The position numbers were made by a program, and so were the translations under genes. From positions 28,674 to 92,673 of the forward strand of contig MKVB01000005.1 in assembly GCA_001899085.1 (NCBI GenBank): a stretch of 64,000 nt of DNA. Direction: 5' to 3'. The notes beneath the pieces were generated by a model that searched no databases, was not told the origin of the DNA, and worked only from the letters and a program-made list of their open reading frames with translations. The DNA is from Devosia sp. 66-14 (GTDB lineage: Bacteria; Pseudomonadota; Alphaproteobacteria; Rhizobiales; Devosiaceae). Shown piece by piece: positions 16,053-22,922 of this stretch (its first letter is position 1; every line of letters starts with the position of its first letter).

Positions 16053-16840
16053 CAGTGCACCGCCTCGAGCCGGTGAGCGCCGCCGAGATAGGCCTCCTGC
16101 ACCTTGACGTTGCCGCGCACCTCGTCGGGCAGCCCCTCGGCGATGATCCTGCCGCCGGAGAGGACGGAGATCTTGTCGGCCAGCGAGAAGACCACGTGCA
16201 TGTCGTGTTCGATGATCACCTTGGTCATGCCGCGCGCCTTGATCTTCTGCAGCAGTTCGATGGTGGTGTTGGTGTCGTGGCGCGACATGCCGGCGGTCGG
16301 CTCGTCGAGCAGCAGCAGGCGGGGATGCTGGATCAGGCACATGGCGAGCTCCATGCGCCGCTTGTCGCCGCGGCTCAGGGCGCCGGCATGGGAGACGCGG
16401 CGGGCGGCGAGGCCGACATCCTCGAGAATGGCCTCCGCCTCGTCACGCAGCGCTGCTTCGCCCTCGACGCTGCGCAGCACATTGACGCGGAACGCCCCGT
16501 CGCGCCTGGCGAAGGCCGGCACCATGACGTTCTGCAGCACTGTCAGTTCGGGAAAAATCTCGGGGGTCTGGAACACCCGGGCGACGCCGAGCTGGTTGAT
16601 CTGGTGCGGCTTTTTGCCGGTCAGCACCTGACCGTCGAACACCACTGCTCCGCTGGTCGGGGCCAGCCGCCCGATGATGACGTTGAGCAGGGTGGATTTG
16701 CCGGCGCCGTTCGGCCCGATAATCGCATGCGTCTTGCCCTGTTCGACCTCGAGGTCGATATCGGCCAGGGCATGCAGCCCGCCGAAATTCTTGCTGACGT
16801 CGTCGACATGCAGAACGACATTGCGCTCGGAAGTGGTCAT
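16052..16840 (-). CDS. livG: Branched-chain amino acid-type ABC transporter ATPase LivG
   Basis: A 262-residue ATPase with Walker A GPNGAGKST, Walker B LLLLDEPTAGMSR and switch KVIIEHDMHVV. The signature helix reads LSRGDKRRMELAM rather than LSGGQ or the usual LivG LSYGQ, an unusual Gly-Asp form at the catalytic interface. The C-terminal LivG tail (NVKVQEAYLGG) is present. It is located between livM (7 bp upstream) and livF (1-bp overlap). Confidence 0.93.
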   Translation of the reverse strand: MTTSERNVVLHVDDVSKNFGGLHALADIDLEVEQGKTHAIIGPNGAGKSTLLNVIIGRLAPTSGAVVFDGQVLTGKKPHQINQLGVARVFQTPEIFPELTVLQNVMVPAFARRDGAFRVNVLRSVEGEAALRDEAEAILEDVGLAARRVSHAGALSRGDKRRMELAMCLIQHPRLLLLDEPTAGMSRHDTNTTIELLQKIKARGMTKVIIEHDMHVVFSLADKISVLSGGRIIAEGLPDEVRGNVKVQEAYLGGAHRLEAVH

Positions 16841-16846
16841 CGCTCG

Positions 16847-17992
16847 CTACTCCGCCGGCTGGACGCGCATGGCGTCGGCTTTCGGGGGACTGCCGCGACG
16901 GCGGAACAGCGCGCCGATGCGGCGCACCCCTTCCATGATGCCGCCGGGCAGAAACACCACGACGAAGACGAACAGCAGCCCCAGTGTCAGTTGCCAGCCT
17001 TCGCCGACGAACTTGCTCGATATGGCGACGACGGTGTCGTGCAGCGGCTCGGGGACGAAATCGAAGAAGCGGCTCAGGATGCCCTCGTTGAAGGACGAGA
17101 AGATGTTCTCGAAATACTTGATGAGCCAGGCTCCCATCACCGGTCCGATCAGCGTGCCGACGCCGCCCAGGATGGTCATCAGCACCACCTCGCCCGAGGC
17201 CGTCCACTGCATGCGCTCGGCGCCGGCCAGTGGGTCGGTGACCGCCAGCAGCGCCCCGGCAAGCCCGGCATACATGCCTGAAATGACGAAGGCGGTGAGG
17301 GCATAGGGGCGGGTGTTGAAGCCGGTATAGCTCATCCGCATCTGGTTGGATTTGATGCCGCGCAGCATCATGCCGAAGGGCGAGGCGAACACCTTCTGGG
17401 CGAAGAAGAAGGCGATGAGCAGCACCACGGCGCAGAAGTAGAAGCCGCTGAGGCCGCTCAGCGTCACGCCGAACAGGCTCGCCGTCGGCAGGCCCACGCC
17501 GCGCTCGCTGAAAGCGAGATCGATGACGCGCGGATCCTGCATGGTCAGTTGCAGCGAGGTCTCGCCATTGGTGATCGGGGTGAGCACCGAATAGGCGAGG
17601 TTGTAGCTCATCTGGGCGAACGCCAGCGTCAGGATGGAGAAGTAGATCCCCGAGCGGCGGAGGCTGAGAAAGCCGATGACGAGGGCGAACAGCCCGGAAA
17701 CCAGTACGGCGAGCAGCAGCGCCGGCAGCGCATCCATGGTCAGCAGCTTGAACGACCACACGGCGGTGTAGGAGCCGACGCCGAGGAACGCGGCGTGCCC
17801 GAAGCTCAGGTAGCCGGTGAGGCCGAACAGGATGTTGAAGCCGATGGCGAAGATCGCGTAGATGGCGAATTTCTGCATCAGGCCGGGATAGTTGGCGCCG
17901 AACGGCGCGGTCCATACCGGCATGGTAACGACCACCAGGGCGAAGAGCGCGAGGATCAGCGCGTCACGGCGCGAGAGCTGGAACAGCGCCAT
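16847..17992 (-). CDS. livM: Branched-chain amino acid-type ABC transporter permease LivM
   Basis: A 381-residue polytopic permease with about nine or ten hydrophobic helices. Family motifs include [19 protein letters not shown] and the [13 protein letters not shown] segment. The start at 17992 lies 2 bp after the livH stop. The frame stays open far upstream through livH, but that extension is antisense-like and not credible. It forms the channel with LivH. Confidence 0.92.
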   Translation of the reverse strand: MALFQLSRRDALILALFALVVVTMPVWTAPFGANYPGLMQKFAIYAIFAIGFNILFGLTGYLSFGHAAFLGVGSYTAVWSFKLLTMDALPALLLAVLVSGLFALVIGFLSLRRSGIYFSILTLAFAQMSYNLAYSVLTPITNGETSLQLTMQDPRVIDLAFSERGVGLPTASLFGVTLSGLSGFYFCAVVLLIAFFFAQKVFASPFGMMLRGIKSNQMRMSYTGFNTRPYALTAFVISGMYAGLAGALLAVTDPLAGAERMQWTASGEVVLMTILGGVGTLIGPVMGAWLIKYFENIFSSFNEGILSRFFDFVPEPLHDTVVAISSKFVGEGWQLTLGLLFVFVVVFLPGGIMEGVRRIGALFRRRGSPPKADAMRVQPAE

Positions 17993-17994
17993 GG

Positions 17995-19023
17995 TCAGTT
18001 CTCCATCATGCCGCGGCGGCCGAACAGCCCGCGCGGCCGGACGAGGAGGATCACCACCGCCGTCAGGTAGATGATGATCTGGTCGATGCCCGGAATGATC
18101 GACTTGATCTGGTTCATCGAAGCAAAGCTCTGGAGAATGCCGAGCAGGAAGCCCGCAGCGACCGCGCCGGGGAGCGAGCCCATGCCGCCGACCACCACGA
18201 CGACGAAGCTCAGCACCAGGAAATCCATGCCCTGGTGGTAGTTGGGCGGCAGCAGCGGCGTGTACATCACGCCGGCAAGGCCGGCGACCACGGCGGCGAG
18301 GCCGAACATGATGGTGAAGCGCCGGTCGATATTGATGCCGAGCAGCCCCACCGTCTCGCGATCGGCCATGCCGGCGCGCACCACCATGCCGAAGGTGGTG
18401 AAGCGGAGGAACGCGAATACCGCGGCGATGACGCCGGCCGAGAACAGGAAGTAGATCAGCCGCCACAACGGATAGGTCAGCGCGCCCGGCGCAAGGCCGA
18501 TCAGCGCCCCGACATCGGTGGCGCCGCGCAAGGCGGAGGGCATGGCCTGGCTGATCGGGTTGGGTCCGAAGATCGCCTTGACGATCTCCTGCAGCACGAT
18601 GGCGAGGCCGAAGGTCACGAGGATCTGTTCGGCGTGCGGGCGCTTGTAGAAGTGCTTGATCAGGCCGCGTTCCATGACGATGCCGACCAGCAGCATCACC
18701 GGGATGGCGAGGAGGATCGAGAGCGGCACCGACCAGTCGATCAGCACCGCCCCCCAATCGCCGAACCAGGTCTGGGCCAGCGGGGTGCGCACTTCCAGCG
18801 CCGTACCCCAGGCGGTGGTCTGGGTGGGATCGACCGTGACGGTTTCGAGGGTGATCAAGTAGCGGAAGCTGACGGCGCAGAAGGCGCCGAGCATGAACAG
18901 TGCGCCATGGGCGAAGTTGACCACGCCCAGCGTGCCGAACACCAGGGTGAGGCCGAGCGCGATCAGCGCATAGGCGCCGCCCTTGTCGAGGCCGTTGAGA
19001 AGTTGCGCGAGTATGGCGTCCAT
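17995..19023 (-). CDS. livH: Branched-chain amino acid-type ABC transporter permease LivH
   Basis: A 342-residue permease, longer than the usual 290-310. The N-terminal signature [21 protein letters not shown] is clear. The extra length comes from a hydrophilic loop at about 60-95 between the second and third helices. The ATG at 19023 is preferred to an in-frame TTG at 19038. A stem-loop separates it from livK. It pairs with LivM to form the membrane channel. Confidence 0.92.
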   Translation of the reverse strand: MDAILAQLLNGLDKGGAYALIALGLTLVFGTLGVVNFAHGALFMLGAFCAVSFRYLITLETVTVDPTQTTAWGTALEVRTPLAQTWFGDWGAVLIDWSVPLSILLAIPVMLLVGIVMERGLIKHFYKRPHAEQILVTFGLAIVLQEIVKAIFGPNPISQAMPSALRGATDVGALIGLAPGALTYPLWRLIYFLFSAGVIAAVFAFLRFTTFGMVVRAGMADRETVGLLGINIDRRFTIMFGLAAVVAGLAGVMYTPLLPPNYHQGMDFLVLSFVVVVVGGMGSLPGAVAAGFLLGILQSFASMNQIKSIIPGIDQIIIYLTAVVILLVRPRGLFGRRGMMEN

Positions 19024-19054
19024 GGTCCGCTGCCCCAATGGTACCCAGTGGAAA

Positions 19055-19081
19055 GTCCCGGCCGGGAGGGCCAGCCGGGAC
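19055..19081 (-). terminator. Attenuator-like stem-loop between livK and livH
   Basis: Reading on the minus strand, GTCCCGGC pairs with GCCGGGAC (8 bp, 11-nt loop) and is followed by TTTCC. It lies 11 bp after the livK stop and would give partial termination or 3'-end protection, favouring binding-protein expression over the permeases. Confidence 0.6.
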
Positions 19082-19092
19082 GCTTCAGGCGA

Positions 19093-20442
19093 TCAGCACT
19101 TGGCCGGAGTATCCGGGCCGAGCTCGCCGCCGAAGATCGCGGGATCGTAGGTGACGCTGTCGCGCGAGGCGGTGCCGACCACTTCGAGCAGGTCGTAGGG
19201 ATTGGATGGGGCGTCCTTGCCCTTCACCACATAGACATCCTTGAAGCACTGGTGGTCGGCGGCGCGGTAGAGCGTCGGACCGTTGCCGAGCCCGTCGAAC
19301 TCGTAGCCCTCGAGCGCCTTGATCACCTCGGGCGGATAGAAAGTGCCGGCCCGCTCGACCGCATCGGCATAGAGCAGCACCTGGACATAGGAGGTCTGCG
19401 CGATCTGACTCGGCGGCTGGCCGTATTTGGCGCCGAACGACTTGGTGAAGGCCTTGGAGGCCTCGTCGGTCAGCTGCCAATCCCAGTTGGCGGTGCCATA
19501 GACGCCCTTGATGGCTTCGCCGGCGCCCTTGGCCATCAGGTCGGACACCAGCGGCAGGACGATCTCGACATTCTTGCCGTTGGCCTGCCGGTCGCGCAGG
19601 CCGAACTGCACGGCCTGGGTGATCGAGTTCACGCCGTCAAAGCCGTAATGGTTCAGCACCAGCACATCGGCGCCGGAGTTGAGGAACGGCGTGATGTACT
19701 GGCTGAAGTCACCGGCGCCCACCGGGGTGCGAACCGGCGGCATGGTCTTCCAGCCGAGGGCCTCGGTGGCCTTGATCATCGACTCTTCCTGGGTCCAGCC
19801 CCAGGTGTAGTCGGCGGTCAGATGATAGGCGACGCGGTCCTTGCCGTAGGCTTCGCCGAGCACCGGCCCGAGCGCGATACCGGATTGATAGGCGTTGAAG
19901 AAATGGCGGAAGCCATACTTCTTCTTGTCCTTGCCGGTGGTGTCGTTGGAGTGGGTCAGGCCGGCCATGTAAATGACGCCCATCTCCTGGCAGAGGCCCT
20001 GCTCGGCGATGGCCACAGCCGACGACGAGCCGCCGGTGATCATCACCGCGCCGTCGCGCTCGATCATGCGGCGGGCCGAGTCGCGGCCGGCATCGGCCTT
20101 GGTCTGGTCGTCGCCGGTAACGAAGGCGACCTTCTTGCCCAGAATGCCGCTGCCCTTCAGCGTCTTGGACGAGAAGGTCGGGATCAGGCCGCCGTCACCG
20201 CCACCGTTCAGGTGCTCGACGGCCAGCTCATAGGCGCGCTGCTGGTCGGCGCCCTCATCGGCATAGGCGCCGGTGAGCGGCATGTTGAAGCCCAGCGTCA
20301 CGCTGTCGCCGCTGGGCGCGTTGCAGAACTCCTGGGCGTAGGCGCCCCGAGTGAACATCAGCGGCGCGACGCCGGTCGCCAGGATGCCGGCAAGGCCGCC
20401 CTTCAGCACGCCGCGGCGGCTGAAGTTGTGAGAATTGGTCAT
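19093..20442 (-). CDS. livK: Branched-chain amino acid/amide-type ABC transporter substrate-binding protein
   Basis: A 449-residue Peripla_BP_6 protein. A Tat-type signal (SRRGVLKGG, residues 8-16) is followed by a hydrophobic segment and the cleavage region GAYAQEF, so it is probably exported folded. Mature motifs include GFNMPLTGAYADEG and the ligand-lobe segment GGSSSAVAIAEQG. The start at 20442 has a strong AGGAGGA ribosome site; the open frame continues to 20634 without one. It heads the livKHMGF operon and is divergent from the ScfR-like regulator at 20625. At about 450 residues it is longer than LivK of E. coli. The ligand could be an amino acid, amide or aromatic acid. Confidence 0.9.
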   Translation of the reverse strand: MTNSHNFSRRGVLKGGLAGILATGVAPLMFTRGAYAQEFCNAPSGDSVTLGFNMPLTGAYADEGADQQRAYELAVEHLNGGGDGGLIPTFSSKTLKGSGILGKKVAFVTGDDQTKADAGRDSARRMIERDGAVMITGGSSSAVAIAEQGLCQEMGVIYMAGLTHSNDTTGKDKKKYGFRHFFNAYQSGIALGPVLGEAYGKDRVAYHLTADYTWGWTQEESMIKATEALGWKTMPPVRTPVGAGDFSQYITPFLNSGADVLVLNHYGFDGVNSITQAVQFGLRDRQANGKNVEIVLPLVSDLMAKGAGEAIKGVYGTANWDWQLTDEASKAFTKSFGAKYGQPPSQIAQTSYVQVLLYADAVERAGTFYPPEVIKALEGYEFDGLGNGPTLYRAADHQCFKDVYVVKGKDAPSNPYDLLEVVGTASRDSVTYDPAIFGGELGPDTPAKC

Positions 20443-20517
20443 TAGCTCCTCCTCATGCGCGGCGGGGCACGGTGCATTGCCATGCGCCTCACAGCGACGC
20501 GTCACTATCCGGCGACG

Positions 20518-20531
20518 TGCAAAGCTTCGCA
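20518..20531. promoter_or_regulatory. Imperfect 14-bp palindrome upstream of livK
   Basis: TGCAAAGCTTCGCA is symmetric except at one base pair. It lies 76-89 bp upstream of the livK start in the divergent region and is a candidate binding site for the adjacent ScfR-like regulator or another factor. Confidence 0.35.
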
Positions 20532-20591
20532 ACAGGTGACTGATATTGCTCATTAATTCTGTAAATCGTTGGCCTTGCTCGACTGCGGATG

Positions 20592-20607
20592 TGTCAATAC
20601 ATTGACA
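20592..20607. promoter_or_regulatory. Perfect inverted repeat overlapping the 5' end of the ScfR-like gene
   Basis: TGTCAAT-AC-ATTGACA is a perfect 7-bp inverted repeat, 17 bp upstream of the ATG at 20625. Its position near the transcription and translation start suggests autoregulation by the HTH protein encoded downstream, with possible joint control of livK. Confidence 0.55.
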
Positions 20608-20624
20608 GCCTGAGGGGGGAATGG

Positions 20625-22247
20625 ATGCGCGCACCGATCGGCCTCAAGATCAGTTCACGCCGCCGGGCACTGGGTGTGTCGCAGGCGGCGCTCGCTCGCC
20701 GCGCCGGGATTTCGGCGAGCTACCTCAACCTGATCGAGCGCAACAAACGCCATGTCGGCGGCTCGCTGCTGATCCGCCTGGCCGAGGAGCTCGGGGTCGA
20801 GCTGGCCGAACTCAGCGGCGATTCCGAGCACCGGCTGATCGCCGAACTGGATGAAGCGTTTGCCGATCCGGTGCTCGCCGGCGTCGACATGCCGGCATCG
20901 CGCGATCTCGTCGCCCAGCAGCCGGCTGCGGCACAGGCGATCGCCCGGCTCCGTCGCGCCTATCTCGGCGCCACGGCCAATGCCGACCTTTATGCCGATC
21001 GGCTGCGGACCGATCCGCTGCTGGCGCAGTTGCTGCACCGGATCCTCTCGGGCATCACCGCCGTCCGCTCCACCGCCGAGATTCTGGAAGACGTGACCGA
21101 TCTCGATGAGGGCGAGCGCAGCCGCTTCGTCGAGACCATCACGCGTGAAACCCGCGGCCTGACCGAGGTGGCGCGCGGCCTGATCGGCCAGTTCGAGGTC
21201 GATGCCCGCGGCCGGCGTACCCTGTCGCCGATCCGCGAGCTCGACGACCTGATCTTCGAGCGCGACAATTACTTCCCGGCGCTCGAGGAGGCTGCAACGG
21301 AGCTGCGGGCCGAGATCGAAGCTATCGGCCCGTTCGGCGAGGCGGCGCTTGCCGTCGGCCTCGCCGCAAAGTTCGGCGTCGGCATGGCGCGCAGCGCCGG
21401 ACGCGAGGTCGATGCGGCCGGCTTTCCCGGCCAGTATCACTTCAACACTGCCACCCGCATCATGTGGTTCCAGGCAAGCGCCGGCGCCGCCACCCGGCAG
21501 TTCCAGCTCACCCGGCTCTATGCCGAGCTCAGCGCCGCCGACGCGATCGAGCGGGAAGTCGATACCCCGCAGCTGTCGTCCGGCACGGCGCGCCGGCTCG
21601 GCTATCGGGCGCTCAGTTCCTACCTCGCCGGCGCGATGGTGTTTCCCTATGGCCAGTTTCTCGCCGACGCCGAGGCGCAGCGCTACGATATCGAAGCGTT
21701 ATGCCAGATCTACAGCGCCAGCTTCGAGCAGGTGGCGCATCGCCTCGTCTCGCTGCGCAAGCCCGATGATCCCGGCCTGCCGTTCGGGTTCCTGCGCTCG
21801 GATGCGGCGGGGCGGCTCACCAAGCACTTCCCCCTGCCCGGCCTGCCTTTGCCCAGCGCCGGCCATGCCTGTCCGCGCTGGGTGATCTATGGCGCCTTCC
21901 GCACACCGCGCACGCTGACCCGGCAGATCGCGCAGTTCGCCGACGGCTCGCGCTATCTGTTCATCGCCAGCGCCCAGGCCCGCTCCGGCACCGGCTTTGC
22001 CGACCACGCCATTCCGACCTCGGTGATGCTTGCCTGCGATGTGCTGCATGCCGATCGTACCGTCTATGGCGCCGGGCTCGATCTCGGCGACGGCAGCACG
22101 GACGTGCCGGTCGGCCCGAGTTGCCGGCTCTGCCCGCGGCGGGACTGCGCCGACCGGCAGGAAGAGGCCTTCACTCCGGCAGGTGAGCCCGCTGCAGTTC
22201 GCGCGCCCCTGGTGCCGCGCCGTTTCGACGTTGGCGAGCCGGGCTAG
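20625..22247 (+). CDS. ScfR-like XRE-family regulator with embedded HisKA-like hairpin
   Basis: A 540-residue regulator. An XRE helix-turn-helix is at residues 4-60 (VSQAALARRAGISASYLNLI). A helical hairpin lies at about 132-200, and an IrrE/ImmA-like domain at about 225-400 in which the usual HExxH zinc motif is replaced by YAELS. The C-terminal DUF2083-type domain ends in a Cys cluster (PSCRLCPRRDC). This is the build of short-chain-fatty-acyl regulators (ScfR/RamB). The hairpin HRILSGITAVRSTAEIL aligns residue by residue with a HisKA H-box, with His138 at the phosphoacceptor position, but no ATPase domain follows. The ATG at 20625 has a GGGGGGA site. The next genes encode a receiver and a histidine kinase, so a phosphotransfer link is possible. 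Confidence 0.85.
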   Translation: MRAPIGLKISSRRRALGVSQAALARRAGISASYLNLIERNKRHVGGSLLIRLAEELGVELAELSGDSEHRLIAELDEAFADPVLAGVDMPASRDLVAQQPAAAQAIARLRRAYLGATANADLYADRLRTDPLLAQLLHRILSGITAVRSTAEILEDVTDLDEGERSRFVETITRETRGLTEVARGLIGQFEVDARGRRTLSPIRELDDLIFERDNYFPALEEAATELRAEIEAIGPFGEAALAVGLAAKFGVGMARSAGREVDAAGFPGQYHFNTATRIMWFQASAGAATRQFQLTRLYAELSAADAIEREVDTPQLSSGTARRLGYRALSSYLAGAMVFPYGQFLADAEAQRYDIEALCQIYSASFEQVAHRLVSLRKPDDPGLPFGFLRSDAAGRLTKHFPLPGLPLPSAGHACPRWVIYGAFRTPRTLTRQIAQFADGSRYLFIASAQARSGTGFADHAIPTSVMLACDVLHADRTVYGAGLDLGDGSTDVPVGPSCRLCPRRDCADRQEEAFTPAGEPAAVRAPLVPRRFDVGEPG

Positions 22248-22300
22248 ATGTGCCTAAGGTAATGCAAGTCCGATTGGGAGGTCGGGCGGGAGGGGGAAAT

Positions 22301-22684
22301 TTGGCTGTCGATGTTCTCATCGCCGAGGATGAACCGAGCATTCTGAAATCGCTCGACTTCATCCTGCGCCGGGCCGGCTGGTCGATCGAAGCGGTCACCG
22401 ACGGCGAGGCGGCGCTCAACGCCGTGCGCCGCAGCCAGCCCAGGGTACTGGTGCTGGACGTGATGCTGCCCAAGCGCTCGGGCTTCGACGTGCTCAAGCA
22501 CATCCGGGCCGATGCCGCGTTGCGCGAACTGCCGGTGCTGATCCTCACCGCCAAGGGCCAGGCGCAGGATCGCCGCACCGCCGAAGAGCTCGGCGCCGAC
22601 CGCTTCGTCACCAAGCCCTACGCCAATGCCGAAGTGGTGGGAGCGGTCCGCGAACTGATGGGTCTCGCTCCGGCGGTGGAATAG
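22301..22684 (+). CDS. CheY-like single-domain response regulator
   Basis: A receiver of about 127 residues with no output domain. The acidic pocket is Glu9-Asp10, the phosphorylation site is Asp53 (VLVLDVMLPKRSG), Thr83 is in LILTAK and Lys105 is in FVTKPY. The start is probably TTG at 22301, right after a strong GGAGGGGGAA; an upstream in-frame GTG at 22250 and ATG at 22262 would add a non-receiver leader containing the ribosome site. It lies 53 bp after the ScfR-like gene and 4 bp before the small membrane-protein gene. It is the natural target of the kinase at 22922. With no DNA-binding domain it must act through another protein. Confidence 0.88.
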   Translation: MAVDVLIAEDEPSILKSLDFILRRAGWSIEAVTDGEAALNAVRRSQPRVLVLDVMLPKRSGFDVLKHIRADAALRELPVLILTAKGQAQDRRTAEELGADRFVTKPYANAEVVGAVRELMGLAPAVE

Positions 22685-22688
22685 ACCG

Positions 22689-22922
22689 ATGGAGCGCCGG
22701 AAGCTCGAAAGCGCGGCGCTGTTCCTCAGCCTCCTGGGCGTGCTGCTGATCCTGCCGCCGCTGGCGGTGGTGTTCCAGCTCGAACGGCGCGTGTTCGGCG
22801 TGCCGCTGGAGGTGATCTACCTGTTCGTCTGCTGGCTGGGCCTGATCGCCGCCGCCTTCTGGCTCGGCCGCCGCCTGCCGCGCGAGCCGGAGGCCGAGCC
22901 GCCGTCGGAGGGCGAAGGCTGA
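22689..22922 (+). CDS. Small two-helix membrane protein, CbrX-like
   Basis: A 77-residue protein with two hydrophobic helices (about 8-28 and 40-60) and a charged C-terminus (EPEAEPPSEGEG). Its stop overlaps the start of the transporter-kinase gene (TGATG). Pseudomonas cbrA is preceded by a similarly small, translationally coupled membrane-protein gene, cbrX, and many SLC5-type transporters have small companion subunits. I infer the same role here: coupling expression of, or assisting, the membrane half of the kinase. Confidence 0.7.
   Translation: MERRKLESAALFLSLLGVLLILPPLAVVFQLERRVFGVPLEVIYLFVCWLGLIAAAFWLGRRLPREPEAEPPSEGEG

Noticed and set aside
16847-18757. LivM extended upstream to 18757
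   Set aside because: The extra 250 residues lie in another frame of livH, are Arg/Pro-rich and have no homology; ATG 17992 fits the family.
18235-20445. A plus-strand open frame of about 730 codons opposite livH and livK
   Set aside because: It is antisense to clear transporter genes and has low-complexity His/Gly/Ala-rich composition, so it is not a gene.
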